From NCBI RefSeq assembly GCF_016865235.1, contig NZ_CP064030.1:2232001-2296000 (forward strand): a stretch of DNA of 64,000 bases, given 5' to 3'. Made by a program: the position numbers and the translations under genes. Positions 1 to 9,829 of this stretch are shown here, in pieces; the stretch's first letter is position 1, and every line of letters begins with the position of its first letter. Under the pieces are notes generated by a model. The model worked only from the letters and a program-made list of their open reading frames with translations. It was not told the DNA's origin and did not search any database. Origin of the DNA: Dyella caseinilytica. GTDB lineage: Bacteria > Pseudomonadota > Gammaproteobacteria > Xanthomonadales > Rhodanobacteraceae.

Positions 1-753
1 CAGAGCGTCAACCTCTCGCAGCCGTTCATCCGCAACACCCGCGGTAACCTTTATGCGCAGCTCGAGTTCGATCACAAGCACTTGTATGACGACATCGATC
101 TGGCCGGATTGGAAACCCATCGCCATGCCGACAACTGGGTGTTGACCGTGGCAGGTGACCAGCGCGACAGCACCGGCATCACCAACTTCAACGTCAGCGG
201 CACCTATGGCCGTTTGCATCTGGACAACTTCCAGACCCTGTTCTACGACTACTTCGGCGCGCGTACGGCCGGCAGTTTCGTGAAATTGTATTACTCCGCA
301 TCGCGCCTGCAGCAGCTCGATTCCACCAATGCGCTGTATTTCGGCTTCTCCGGACAACACGCCAACAAGAACCTGGATACCTCCGAACAGTTCTATCTGG
401 GCGGCCCGAACACCGTGCGTGGCTATGACGTCGGCGTGGTATCCGGCGCACAAGGCAATCTCGCCACTATCGAATATCGCCACGACTTCACCATCTCGGC
501 CATGCCTGGCCCATGGCAGGCGTCGGCCTTTGTCGATAGCGGACACGTGCAGGCGTACAAAGATCCATTTCTTCCAGGCACCAACGGCGCGCGCCTCAAC
601 AGCGCAGGCTTGGGACTGCATTGGTCTGCGCCGCACGATTGGGTGATCGCCACCAGTGTGGCCACACCCATTGGCAACAAGCCGGTGCTGGCAGGTCCAC
701 ACGTCAGCACGGCAACGCGGTTCTGGTTCCAGGTGCAGAAGGGGTTTTACTGA
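1..753 (+). CDS. Two-partner secretion outer-membrane transporter (ShlB/FhaC/HecB family), C-terminal part
   Basis: The reading frame is open from base 1, so the gene starts upstream of the window and about 250 C-terminal residues remain. They look like the beta-barrel of a TpsB transporter: alternating aromatic and polar strands, the family motif LGGPNTVRGYDVG around 363-435, and a C-terminal phenylalanine-tyrosine ending typical of Omp85-like barrels. TpsB proteins sit in the outer membrane and export a large TpsA exoprotein made by a neighbouring gene. No TpsA lies downstream here, so the partner would have to be upstream, outside the window. The next gene is convergent. The family call is firm; the substrate is unknown. 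Confidence 0.85.
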   Translation, partial: QSVNLSQPFIRNTRGNLYAQLEFDHKHLYDDIDLAGLETHRHADNWVLTVAGDQRDSTGITNFNVSGTYGRLHLDNFQTLFYDYFGARTAGSFVKLYYSASRLQQLDSTNALYFGFSGQHANKNLDTSEQFYLGGPNTVRGYDVGVVSGAQGNLATIEYRHDFTISAMPGPWQASAFVDSGHVQAYKDPFLPGTNGARLNSAGLGLHWSAPHDWVIATSVATPIGNKPVLAGPHVSTATRFWFQVQKGFY

Positions 754-920
754 GGAAGGGTGGGGAAGGGCATGCCTTCGACAAACCTTCCTTATCCTGA
801 TTAGAGCGAAGATCCTTATGTAATTTGCTGAGCGCGGGGATTTTCGTCAGCGCGCCATAGCAACAAACAATTAGATGAATTACGAAGGTTGCCGCACTTC
901 GACACCTTCCATTTTATGCA

Positions 921-2513
921 TTAAAGATGGGCGCCGAAGTCAACCCGTTTCAGAAACTCGTATCGTGCCGCACCTTGATCGACAGTGACGTGCGTATCCA
1001 CACCAATCACTTGGCGCAAGATGCCATGGTCTTTGCTCGTGGCCGCGGGCCAGTTCGGAAGCTCCCGGGTATTGGGGTTGCCTGTTTTAATGAAGCTGGC
1101 CCAGTAGCCTTCCATGATGCTTGAAACATGGTCGTCTGCAGCAGTCCAAGCATAGACTTGGTTGCCAGATAGATTGCCCAAGGCATATTCAATTTCACCG
1201 CTATGCACTGCGCCAGCATCGAGGGCTGCGCTGCCATCGCGCTTGGCCGGACGAGCTTTGGTGAAATAGTAGTAGTACACCGGCGCACCACCTGTCCGGC
1301 GCTGCAGGTCCATCCAGCACCACGTTGAAAAAGCAATGAACTGGTCGCTGGCAAAGGCCGTCGCAGAGGCTTTGACTTCGGTTTCGGTATCGCCTGGATA
1401 CAGTTTCAGTGCGTCAATGGCTTGCTTGCCCAATCGCCGCTTCATGGCATCGCGATAGTTTTCCGGCGTCGGAGCCAGGTCTGCGAGCACGCTGGTGTAA
1501 TAGCCTTCTTGCGAATTGGAGCCGACCAGCAATGGAATGTGTGCCTGTTCCCCCGCTGCGTAGATAGATTCGGGCGAACGTGACAGGAAGTAGCCGTCAA
1601 CGGTTGGCTTGAAGTCGGGAACTCCCTTCTCACCAGCAATCTCGAGCAGTTTGTCAGCACTCGTTTCGCGCAATTGATCCAGCGATGTTGCTCCGGCGCG
1701 CTTCTCGAAGTTTTCACCTTCGCGTTCTGCCAGTGTCAACGGCCCGGGTTTGAGATTGCCAAGCATGGCGCCACTTTCGCCTATCGCGCGTTGCATCAGG
1801 CCCTTGGACAACGGCGAGGCCATCTGGGCCGAAACTGACATGGAGCCAGCCGATTCGCCGCCTATAGTCACTTGACTCGAATTTCCACCAAACGCAACGA
1901 TGTTGCGCTGAACCCAACGCAACGCGGCATTTTGATCAAGTAACCCATAATTACCAGTGGCATGTTCGGGCGACTCGTCGGCTAGAGCAGATAGGGCCAG
2001 AAAACCGAACACGTCCAATCGATAGTTCACGGTGACCACCACGATGCCATGTTGAGCCAGGCTGGCGCCGTCATATCGATGCTCTGAACCGTCACCCTCG
2101 GTGAAGCCGCCGCCGTAGAAATACACAAGTACGGGCAACTTTCCGTTGGTCGGCTGTGCAGGCGCCCACACATTAAGGTAAAGACAATCTTCGCTCATGC
2201 CGTCAGAGCGGAACACCATGTCTTTATATATCTCACGCTGCATGCAGCGTGGCCCGAAATGATCGGCCGGTCGCAGGCCGGTCCACGACGCAACGGGTTG
2301 CGGCGGCTTCCAGCGCAACGGGCCGAGCGGTGGCGCAGCATACGGAATGCCTTTGAACTCGTTCAATCCTGTCTTGGCGTCATAGGTGCCCGAAACCTGC
2401 CCCGAAGCGATGCTTGCGACAGGAGGTGGCTCAGAGGCCAGAACAGAGTAGGCCCCAAACGCTGCGGCGTTGATGATAAGGACACGAAATACACGTGTGA
2501 ACGCAGTGAGCAT
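921..2513 (-). CDS. Secreted type-B carboxylesterase
   Basis: A 530-residue alpha/beta-hydrolase of the carboxylesterase type-B family. A hydrophobic N-terminus ending near SVLASEPP suggests export to the periplasm. The oxyanion loop YGGGF lies near residues 133-137. The nucleophile elbow GGESAGS puts the serine at about 221. The acid is probably the Glu of NSQEGYY (about 336) and the base the His of AVHSGEIEY (about 437). Length fits the family (500-550). The substrate cannot be read from sequence. Its place beside GH27, GH74 and GH26 hydrolases hints at removal of ester groups from plant polysaccharides or aromatic esters, which is inference. ATG start at 2513. Confidence 0.9.
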   Translation of the reverse strand: MLTAFTRVFRVLIINAAAFGAYSVLASEPPPVASIASGQVSGTYDAKTGLNEFKGIPYAAPPLGPLRWKPPQPVASWTGLRPADHFGPRCMQREIYKDMVFRSDGMSEDCLYLNVWAPAQPTNGKLPVLVYFYGGGFTEGDGSEHRYDGASLAQHGIVVVTVNYRLDVFGFLALSALADESPEHATGNYGLLDQNAALRWVQRNIVAFGGNSSQVTIGGESAGSMSVSAQMASPLSKGLMQRAIGESGAMLGNLKPGPLTLAEREGENFEKRAGATSLDQLRETSADKLLEIAGEKGVPDFKPTVDGYFLSRSPESIYAAGEQAHIPLLVGSNSQEGYYTSVLADLAPTPENYRDAMKRRLGKQAIDALKLYPGDTETEVKASATAFASDQFIAFSTWCWMDLQRRTGGAPVYYYYFTKARPAKRDGSAALDAGAVHSGEIEYALGNLSGNQVYAWTAADDHVSSIMEGYWASFIKTGNPNTRELPNWPAATSKDHGILRQVIGVDTHVTVDQGAARYEFLKRVDFGAHL

Positions 2514-2584
2514 GATTCAATGGTTCGTCGAGTTCGTAGAGATGACCAGCATGTTGAAGCAACGTGCAAAGCTTACTTTGTTGC

Positions 2585-3949
2585 TTAGTTAACTCTATAT
2601 AGGAAACATCCATGCGGCGGCAAGCTGATTGTCAAGCGATCGGACGCGTCCAGAGAATCGCCGCTCCATAGCTCGTGTGCTGCATGCGCGCCTGGAGTCA
2701 TGCCAAGCTCCTCCCAACTCGCAATCCATGTTGTTGGCTTGTCGTCCAGGTTGAACACGGCCAGATAGCGTTCGCCGGCTTTACCAGAAGCCACCCATAC
2801 GCGCACCTGTTCGATGCCAACCGGCAGGTGTTCCACCGGATGATTGTCGTGGCTGTATTGATCAACTGCGATGACACCTCTATTGGTGATCAATGCACGC
2901 GTGACGTCATCCATCTCGGTAAGATTGGCGCCGAGAATCAGCGGCGAACGTGCCATGGCAAGTAAGGTCAGCTGCGTGCGTTCTTCATCCAGTGTGAGAC
3001 GTGTATGACGTGGTCCGCCCAGGCCAGGATGCGGCGCGAGCATGCCGAACGGCAGCATATCGGCATCGGGCCAGCGGCCGTCGTGGGCTTGCCCTACCCA
3101 TGGCAGCAGGCGATCGAAGATATTGCGCAAACCCGATGGAAAATCGTCGGAAGGATGGTCGTGCTTGAATATCCAGCCATCCCATATGTCGTTGGAAATG
3201 CGCCACATCTCGCCGTATCGGCGAATTTCCGCAGCGTGCGAAGGCTGGGTCGGTCCGGGCGATAGACTCAGCACAATCGGGCGCCCGGTCTTTTTGATCG
3301 CTGCGGCGATTTGGCGAATCTCGCTGATCCGGTAAGGATTATTGGCAATGCAATCGACTTTGAGAAAGTCCACGCCCCAATGTGCGTATAGCGCCAGCAT
3401 GGCATCGTAATAGGCTTGTCCCGCCGCGTTGTCGCGAATACCGTAATCGCCGTCGTCCCACGAACAGGTGTCGGCCTTATCGGCTGCATCCTGTGCATGG
3501 AAGTTGGAACCAGCGATCGGCAGATTCGCTTCCACGGCCTGTTTGGGAATCCCGCGCACAATATGGATGCCGAACTTCAACCCTTGCGCGTGCACCCAAT
3601 CTGCGATGGGTTTGAAGCCTTGTCCATCAGCGGAAGAGGGAAAGCGCTTCGGTGCGGGAATCAACAAGCCGTTCCCATCCATGGCGTAGTTGCGATGTTG
3701 CAACGTGTCGCCGAACGGATTGCCCATGTACCAGCCTTCATCGATGACGGCATAGGTCCAGCCGTAAGCGTGCAGCTTCGCGAGTTCCACGGCGTTGGCC
3801 TTGAAATCGCCTTCGTCGATGGTGAGGCCATAGGAGTCCCAACTGTTCCAGCCCATGGGCGGAGTAAGGGCGATCTCCTGGGCGCCGGCTGACGTGGCAG
3901 CGGCGAGCAGGATGGGCAGCAACAGTGCACTTCTTAGCCAAGGTGACAT
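2585..3949 (-). CDS. Secreted alpha-galactosidase, GH27
   Basis: About 454 residues from the preferred ATG at 3949. An in-frame ATG at 3961 lies directly against the purine-rich ribosome site, so the later start is favoured. A signal peptide (LLLPILLAAATSAGA) is followed by the GH27 opening TPPMGWNSWDSYG. The nucleophile is the Asp in FLKVDC (about residue 199) and the acid/base is probably the Asp in RISNDIWDGW (about 254). GH27 enzymes release terminal alpha-galactose from galactomannan or galactosylated xyloglucan. The gene lies just downstream of a broken GH29 gene on the same strand and probably shared its transcript. The small C-terminal beta-sandwich of GH27 appears present. Confidence 0.93.
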   Translation of the reverse strand: MSPWLRSALLLPILLAAATSAGAQEIALTPPMGWNSWDSYGLTIDEGDFKANAVELAKLHAYGWTYAVIDEGWYMGNPFGDTLQHRNYAMDGNGLLIPAPKRFPSSADGQGFKPIADWVHAQGLKFGIHIVRGIPKQAVEANLPIAGSNFHAQDAADKADTCSWDDGDYGIRDNAAGQAYYDAMLALYAHWGVDFLKVDCIANNPYRISEIRQIAAAIKKTGRPIVLSLSPGPTQPSHAAEIRRYGEMWRISNDIWDGWIFKHDHPSDDFPSGLRNIFDRLLPWVGQAHDGRWPDADMLPFGMLAPHPGLGGPRHTRLTLDEERTQLTLLAMARSPLILGANLTEMDDVTRALITNRGVIAVDQYSHDNHPVEHLPVGIEQVRVWVASGKAGERYLAVFNLDDKPTTWIASWEELGMTPGAHAAHELWSGDSLDASDRLTISLPPHGCFLYRVN

Positions 3950-4007
3950 GGAGTCATTCATCCCTTTTTCGAATATTGAAAAATCATGTTTATTCGATGA
4001 CGTAGCA

Positions 4008-4695
4008 CTACGCCGCATCAGCCAAGCCGTGCCCCATGATCTTGAACGCGATGGCATGCTCACCCGACACGTTCTGTGGAAGTTCAAGGGTAAGCCCCAG
4101 CGCGTCACGCTTGAACTGCAGTGGTGCCCACGAGCCGATCACTTCCACGCGGTCGACGCTGCCGATCACGTTCGACGCAAGCGACTTCAGCGTCAGATGC
4201 GATGCAGTAGGGCGCCCCAATACGATGGCGAAGAGCGTGTCGCCCTTGGTGGTGAATCGGATGTCGGTTGTCGAAGTTATCGTGGTGATTGGCCAGCGCC
4301 ACAAAATATTTTGCGCCAGCGGCCTTGTACAAGCGCATAAGCGCGTCAGGATCCCAATGTTCGGCTTTCCACAGATTGTCGATCTCCATGAATCCGAACT
4401 TGGACGGATGTCCATAAGTGCGGCAGTGGTAGTCGTACTGGGGACTACCTTGCATGTACATTCTTCGCGCGTACCAATCGCCTTGCTCGGGCACACATTG
4501 CGCTGTCCAGTGCGCCCAGATGCCGAACTTGGCGTCACGAAACCACGATGGCGCAACGTAGCCTTGCAGCGAGTCCCACGTAGGCTGGAATGATGCGCGA
4601 AGGGTCGAAGTTGCTCGACCCATGCGCGGTAACCAAGAGGACGAGGAAAGCCCGAGAGCCATTCCGGAGAGAAATGATCGGCGAGAAAGAGGCAT
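4008..4695 (-). pseudogene. Alpha-L-fucosidase (GH29) remnant with internal deletion
   Basis: The start (ATG at 4695) encodes a Tat-type signal, SRRSFLSGMALG, then a typical GH29 N-terminus ending at YFVALANHHDNFD. Immediately after, near 4262-4272, the frame changes and the sequence resumes with DIRFTTKGDTLFAIVLG, which is the C-terminal part of GH29 enzymes. About 140 residues are joined to about 85, against roughly 450 or more in intact enzymes. The segment carrying the nucleophile Asp is gone, so no active product is expected. Clean flanks on both sides suggest an internal deletion rather than gradual decay. Fucosidase would fit the adjacent xyloglucan-type hydrolases. Confidence 0.85.
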
Positions 4696-4956
4696 CGTTG
4701 TTCCGCGTGATGTACTGGTGTGCAAAAGTCGCTGGACATCATGAGTCACGCCAAGCCTAGGCAATGCCCTCGATGCGAGGATGTCTGACGACAAAATTCG
4801 TAACGCGTACTGGCAAAAATCATGAATACCTTTCGCAGACTTACTTCATACGGCCGATGCATGGCATGCATGTTTTCGAATCGGCACAGGCCGGGATGAA
4901 ATCAGCGCTTTCACGTACATGGCGATGCCGGTATTTCATCCCAGCACACTAGGCGC

Positions 4957-4987
4957 CAATCCCTCCCCGTAAGCAGGGGAGGGATTG
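4957..4987. terminator. Perfect hairpin downstream of the GH74 gene
   Basis: A perfect 12-bp stem (CAATCCCTCCCC with its complement) and a 7-base loop lie 12 bases past the GH74 stop. There is no T run on either strand, so it may be an mRNA-stabilising or repetitive palindrome rather than an intrinsic terminator. Confidence 0.5.
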
Positions 4988-4998
4988 CCATGCACGCA

Positions 4999-7257
4999 TC
5001 AATTCGACGACATGCCGTAAATGATCCCCCTCCCGCCACTCGTGCCGAGATACACCCTGCCAAACGTGCGAGGATCCCCTACCACTCGTGACACGCCACC
5101 CCACTGATGCTGCGCGTCGTTGATCTGCGCCCAGGTCGCACCAGCGTTGGTGGAGCGGAACAGGCCGGTCACACCATTCACCGTGCCAGAGAGGTAGATC
5201 GCCGGGTAATGCGCACCTGCGGCGGCTTTACCGAAACCGATCGATGTTGCGGCGGTGACGGTAGAGGCGTCGATCTGACTCCAGTTCCAGCCGGAACTCT
5301 GGCTGCGATACAGGCCAGATGGTGTGGCGAGCCAGATGTCTCCCTGTACGCCGGTAACTGACACCGCCTGGCTGGTCTGCCATGACGCCAGCACGGGCAG
5401 GCCGGAAGTCGCCGACGCATACCAGCTCACGCCTTTATCCGAGCTGCTGAAGAACGTACCGGTGGCCTGATTCCACGCGTAGAATAGGTTTCCGTTCGCG
5501 CCGTCGGACAGCACTTGTACACCGGTAGGCAGGTTTGCCGTACCGCTGCTGGAGGGATACGTCAAGGTCGTCCAGCTTGAGCCGTGATTGGTGGAGGCCA
5601 CCGGCGTGACATCCGTTGGCGCCCACACGATGGTGCTGCCATCGGCTGAAATCGCTACCGTGCCGCCACCACTACTGGAACCGGCCTGGTCGGCAAACGC
5701 CGTCCAGGTATTGCCGCCATCACTCGACACAGAGCCGAACACATTGTTGCCACCGGTGCCGACGCGCACGATGGTCGATGGCGCGCTCTTCGCGAAATCC
5801 AGTCCGGTGCCGTTGCTGCAAACCGGGTTGGTCACCTGCATTGCGGGCGCGCCAGTGAGGCTGGTGTGTACGAAACCGCAAACGTCGCCAAGACCGCTGA
5901 TCAAGGGTACGCCAGTCGTCGGCGAAATCATGGCGAGCACGGCTGTTTCCTCGATGCCGCTGGCACCCACACTCCAGTGAGTTGCTTGCCCGGCATCGGC
6001 GGACGTGAGATCGGAGGTGCTCCAGATGCCGCCGCCAAAACCATACATCGCGTGTGCCGAATTGAAGGGATCGATCACCGCCTCGCCCCAATTGCCGAAC
6101 GATGCCTGCGTCTGTCCTTGCGGCACGATCCACGGCGACAGGCTTGAATCGCGCACGGCATTCGCTCCCACATCTGTCCAGGTCGAACCGCCATTGGTCG
6201 TGCGATACATGGTGTCGCTGGGCCACCAGTGGTCCATTGTCATCACGATGACGGCACCGGCTTTTTCCGGATCTACCGCCAGGCCGCTGTAACCGGATGG
6301 GTAGTTGTACGGATCGGTCGGTGTGATGTTCTGCCAGGTATTCAAACCGATGCTGTATTTCCACACCTGACCAGCTGTCATGCCGTTGGGGCCGATGGCA
6401 TTGCCGTAAGTGATGTACAGATCGCCATCCGGACCGATCAGGCCGCGCTGCGGTAGCATGCCAGCGGCGGGGCCGCCGGAAATAGGGGCCCAGGTGACGC
6501 CGCCGTCCGTGCTCTTATATAGCGACGATGCTGCTGTGCTGGTGGAGACACCAGCAAAGATGGTCTTGGTCGGCGAACCCGCGCCGCTCGATGGTTTGTA
6601 GAAAGCAATGAAAGCCACACCCGCGCCGGTGCCATCGCTGGACAGTGCATTGAAGCCGCTCACGTGACTCCAGGTACTACCGCTGTCGGAGCTGGTCCAC
6701 AAGCCATTGGTGGTCGGTTGAGAGGCATCGTTGAACGTGCCGTAGAACAGAATCGAGCCTTTGTTCGGGTCCACTTGCAAACGCTCACCCACGTTGCGTC
6801 CATCTTCATTGCCACCGACGCGGAAGCTGAGCGGATACGCGGTGAAGTGCGCACCCTGGTCGGACGACACCAGCATCGCGCCATTGGAGCCCCACGATGG
6901 TGTGTACAGGCCAGCCACCATGTAAAGCATGTTTGTATTGTTCGGATCGATAGCGATGCTTTCGATGCCCATCCATTGCGAGTCGGCAGGGGGTGTCCAG
7001 TCGTTCAACGGTACCCATTGCGCGGTGGTGGCGTTGTAGCGATATGCGCCACCCACGTCTGTGCGTGCGTAAAACAGTCCTTGCTGTTTCGGATGCGCAA
7101 TGATGCCGTCGACATAGCCGCCGGCGACGATTCTTACGTTGTTCCAGGTATAGGACGGCCCGCTTTGCGCAAAGGCTGCAACAGGTGATGCCGAAACAGT
7201 GGCGAGTGCGCCGCAAATCAATCCGTGGGCAATGGCCCGGTGCAAACGTGTCTTCAT
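4999..7257 (-). CDS. Secreted xyloglucanase-type glycoside hydrolase, GH74
   Basis: A 752-residue protein with a signal peptide (cleavage near AFAQSG). It is built from sialidase/BNR-like repeats (several SxDxGxTW motifs such as SSDSGSTW and STDGGVTW) that form two seven-bladed propellers in GH74. The family's first catalytic Asp is in YARTDVGGAYR (about residue 67). The second fits GLGDVCGF in the middle of the protein. GH74 enzymes cut the beta-1,4-glucan backbone of xyloglucan outside the cell or in the periplasm. Length is right for a catalytic module without a carbohydrate-binding domain. Convergent neighbours and its own upstream gap suggest an independent promoter. Confidence 0.9.
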   Translation of the reverse strand: MKTRLHRAIAHGLICGALATVSASPVAAFAQSGPSYTWNNVRIVAGGYVDGIIAHPKQQGLFYARTDVGGAYRYNATTAQWVPLNDWTPPADSQWMGIESIAIDPNNTNMLYMVAGLYTPSWGSNGAMLVSSDQGAHFTAYPLSFRVGGNEDGRNVGERLQVDPNKGSILFYGTFNDASQPTTNGLWTSSDSGSTWSHVSGFNALSSDGTGAGVAFIAFYKPSSGAGSPTKTIFAGVSTSTAASSLYKSTDGGVTWAPISGGPAAGMLPQRGLIGPDGDLYITYGNAIGPNGMTAGQVWKYSIGLNTWQNITPTDPYNYPSGYSGLAVDPEKAGAVIVMTMDHWWPSDTMYRTTNGGSTWTDVGANAVRDSSLSPWIVPQGQTQASFGNWGEAVIDPFNSAHAMYGFGGGIWSTSDLTSADAGQATHWSVGASGIEETAVLAMISPTTGVPLISGLGDVCGFVHTSLTGAPAMQVTNPVCSNGTGLDFAKSAPSTIVRVGTGGNNVFGSVSSDGGNTWTAFADQAGSSSGGGTVAISADGSTIVWAPTDVTPVASTNHGSSWTTLTYPSSSGTANLPTGVQVLSDGANGNLFYAWNQATGTFFSSSDKGVSWYASATSGLPVLASWQTSQAVSVTGVQGDIWLATPSGLYRSQSSGWNWSQIDASTVTAATSIGFGKAAAGAHYPAIYLSGTVNGVTGLFRSTNAGATWAQINDAQHQWGGVSRVVGDPRTFGRVYLGTSGGRGIIYGMSSN

Positions 7258-8214
7258 GGTCCCCTTCCAATTTTTTGCATGGTGGATTTTGTGGTGTATC
7301 TCCGCCTCTGGCCTATCAGGATATGACTGCAGGCGGACGACGCATTGTGCTGTCGTTATGCAACAAAAACGTCTCTTTGTGGCTTTGCTGAGTTACGCGG
7401 GACTTTGTGTCGCGCCTTCATTCCCTGGCAATACAGCGACAAGGCTTTGCTTGCTTCATGCTGACGTAGGACGTGATGCGTGCACTGCGTTGTGTCTGAC
7501 AAAGGACTTTATCGCTCCTTGTCAGATGCGGCATTGCGAAGAACGCAAGGGATGCTTGCGAAAATTGAAGCTGCTTAGCAGCAATTTCATTGCGGCATGG
7601 ATTTTTTGCATTGCTATACAACCAGTCATGCAAGGAGATCGCATTTTGCGATGCGCATCACAATCCATGCATCGGTTCACTTCGCCATGAATATCGATAT
7701 AGATATCTGATGGGCAGAATTTTCTACTGGTCTCATTCGATGGTTACTTTTCCGCCTGAATAACAGGGATGAAAAATACTTTCGACGTTCCATAAATGAT
7801 CGCGTGGCCCGAACTGACATTGAGTTGTCCTGGGGAAACATACTCATGAACTGTCTTTTTCCGCATGATGCGCCTGAAAAATGAAGGGTTTTTAATTGAC
7901 TTTATGTGAGCGCTTTAGATGCGAAATAGTCGCGAGACAAAATGTCATGCTGGTTTGTAGGCACCAACTCTCACCGAATAAGGTGGTGGCGTGACGGAGT
8001 AAATGTTCTTGTGTCCGTCATCGATTCGTTTTCTCGCAAGCAACTGCTCATCAAACAAATGAAAAATAAACGAGCGAAGATCATGTAAGTCATGCGTCAG
8101 CTTTTGACGAACGCGGATAGGTACACTTCGGTGAAATGCTTTGCCTCGCGATGGAATGCAAGGGGGCTTTATCGCGTGGATCCGCTGATCGTATTAGTGA
8201 CCGGAGATCCATCC
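7258..8214. other. Long divergent intergenic region
   Basis: About 950 bases between the divergent GH74 and GH26 genes without a convincing gene. It holds an imperfect hairpin at 7495-7526 (TCTGACAA with its complement around a short loop) and a run of ATCGATATAGATATC near 7690. Promoters for both hydrolases must lie here, but no operator could be assigned. Confidence 0.5.
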
Positions 8215-9252
8215 ATGATTTCGCAATGTCGTCAAGCCAGGACAGGCACATTCCGTCTCAATGGGCGAGTCATCGCCCTCGCTCTCGGCCTTCTTTTATG
8301 CCCTATGTCGACGCTCCGGGCCGCGACCGAAACCTTGCCCACGCTCGGCACCGATGCTGAGAGCATCGCGCAATATGACGGCACGGTGGAAGACGCCGGC
8401 CGCCCGTTGCGCTGGAATATGAACTACATGAAATACGACCAGGCGCCGAACATAAAGATGTTCGATGCGTTGGTGCAAAGAGGCGTTACGCATATCGTGG
8501 TGACGATCGGCCTCAATCACAGCCTCGTGGAGGTCGAAAGCGGTATGCTCGACAGCGATTTGCAAAAGATCGCTGTCCAGCTATACCAGTGGCAGCGCGC
8601 AAACCCGCAAGCGCAGATCATCGTACGCCCATTCCATGAGATGAATGGCGACTGGTATCCGTGGGGATTCAAAAACGAACACAACGGGAATCGGGTCACC
8701 CAGTTCAACCCCGCGTGGAAACATGTGCGTAGCGTGATGCGCAGCCGTTTCCCAGGCTTGCCGTTTATGTGGTGTGCCAACGTCAACCAGGGCAACCATT
8801 TCATGTCCTTCTATCCCGGCAACGACCAAGTGGAGTACCTGGGCTTCGACGGATACAACCACTCCACCTCGCAAGGCGGATGGCAGAACATGGAGAAAAT
8901 ATTCCATGATTCGATGGTTGCTCTTCGCCAAACCCCAGGCATTGACCCCAGGAAGCCGCTGGTGATTGGGGAGACGGCGACGACGGAGCCGAATGCCGCC
9001 GCTGCGGCGGCCGGGCACAGCAAGACCGAGTGGTTTGGACGGTCCTACGGCAACATGGGCTGGTGGCTTCACAGCGAGGCACCCAAGTTCGGCGTCACCA
9101 CCGTGCTTTATTTCAACTACCCCGATCTCTACACGGGCAAACCCCTTCCGCCCAGTGCCTACAAAAACGACTACCTGATCCACGACCCAAAACTGCCGAG
9201 CGCCGATGAAAGCCGTATTGCGTTCCGCGCATCCGTTCGAGACTTGCCCTGA
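8215..9252 (+). CDS. Secreted beta-mannanase-like hydrolase, GH26
   Basis: 345 residues from the ATG at 8215, chosen over an upstream in-frame ATG (8092) because GGAG lies 8 bases before it and a signal peptide follows (RVIALALGLLLCPMSTLRA). The fold reads as GH26. The acid/base Glu is in VRPFHEMNGDWYPWG (about residue 142) and the nucleophile Glu in PLVIGETATTEPN (about 253). GH26 enzymes mostly hydrolyse beta-mannans, and some act on xylan or mixed glucans. With the neighbouring GH27 alpha-galactosidase it could degrade galactomannan. Export to the periplasm or beyond is expected. Confidence 0.88.
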   Translation: MISQCRQARTGTFRLNGRVIALALGLLLCPMSTLRAATETLPTLGTDAESIAQYDGTVEDAGRPLRWNMNYMKYDQAPNIKMFDALVQRGVTHIVVTIGLNHSLVEVESGMLDSDLQKIAVQLYQWQRANPQAQIIVRPFHEMNGDWYPWGFKNEHNGNRVTQFNPAWKHVRSVMRSRFPGLPFMWCANVNQGNHFMSFYPGNDQVEYLGFDGYNHSTSQGGWQNMEKIFHDSMVALRQTPGIDPRKPLVIGETATTEPNAAAAAAGHSKTEWFGRSYGNMGWWLHSEAPKFGVTTVLYFNYPDLYTGKPLPPSAYKNDYLIHDPKLPSADESRIAFRASVRDLP

Positions 9253-9559
9253 TCATGCGAGAACCTACTTAGTCACTGGGGAGTGGTGTGATTAGGGCAA
9301 GTTATCGAAGGTGGCGGGAAGTGCTCGAGCTGGGAGGTGGTGCGATGCCCTGCGGAACCACACTTGCCAATATTTCAATCGGATAGCCATTCACTTTTCC
9401 ACTGTACTTCTCAATTTCACTAGTTCTTCATGGAGGCTCGTGAAGTCGCTGCGTAACCGCGGTGGATACTCCCATGCCACCGCCCGAGCACCGAAAAATA
9501 CCGTGATAAGATCAAATATGCCGCAATCCAGTGGCATATCTAATCGATGGAGTCTGCAC
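9253..9559. other. Intergenic region upstream of the small peptide gene
   Basis: About 300 bases with no convincing gene. A long overlapping frame begins at 9311 but its first 83 codons look non-coding. The promoter of the 9560 peptide gene should be here, but no clear -35/-10 pair could be assigned. Confidence 0.4.
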
Positions 9560-9736
9560 ATGAAACAACGTGACGTTGTTATGCTCGACTCGAACGAGAA
9601 AGTGAATAATCTCTTCGCGATCGATATGGATGGACCGTTGCCGAATCAAACGGTCATGCAGAAGCGCGCACCCAAAAATATTGGGGTCGATGATACAGGC
9701 GGCCACCGGGGCATTCTCGGTTTCGACCAGACCTGA
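9560..9736 (+). CDS. Putative 58-residue RiPP precursor peptide
   Basis: ATG at 9560 with GGAG 7 bases upstream. The peptide begins MKQRDVVMLDSNEKV and ends THR-GLY-rich: DDTGGHRGILGFDQT. It is followed by a strong hairpin and a lasso-cyclase-like gene, the usual layout of an abundant precursor ahead of its enzyme. Thr46 at position -2 to Gly48 matches the Thr rule of lasso leaders, and Asp56 would then be core position 9, a legal macrolactam acceptor. The tail after the ring would be only two residues, too short for a threaded lasso. It could instead be a plain macrolactam or another class. No homologue is recognised by name. Confidence 0.6.
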   Translation: MKQRDVVMLDSNEKVNNLFAIDMDGPLPNQTVMQKRAPKNIGVDDTGGHRGILGFDQT

Positions 9737-9781
9737 GAAGATTTGAATTCTTTGGCTTGAAAAGTATTCACGATTGATGCG

Positions 9782-9813
9782 AAGCCGCCTCTTGACCAAG
9801 AGGCGGCTTTTTG
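9782..9813 (+). terminator. Attenuator-type hairpin between precursor and cyclase genes
   Basis: A perfect 13-bp stem, AAGCCGCCTCTTG with its complement, separated by 2 bases (effective loop 4) and followed by TTTT. It is an intrinsic terminator by form. It sits after the peptide stop and 20 bases before the next ATG, so it would lower cyclase relative to peptide expression. Confidence 0.85.
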
Positions 9814-9829
9814 CGGATAGGGGGCAATC

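Noticed and set aside
7495..7526. Hairpin in the GH74-GH26 gap as a small RNA terminator
   Set aside because: The stem is imperfect and has no T run on either strand; no promoter or conserved partner could be assigned.
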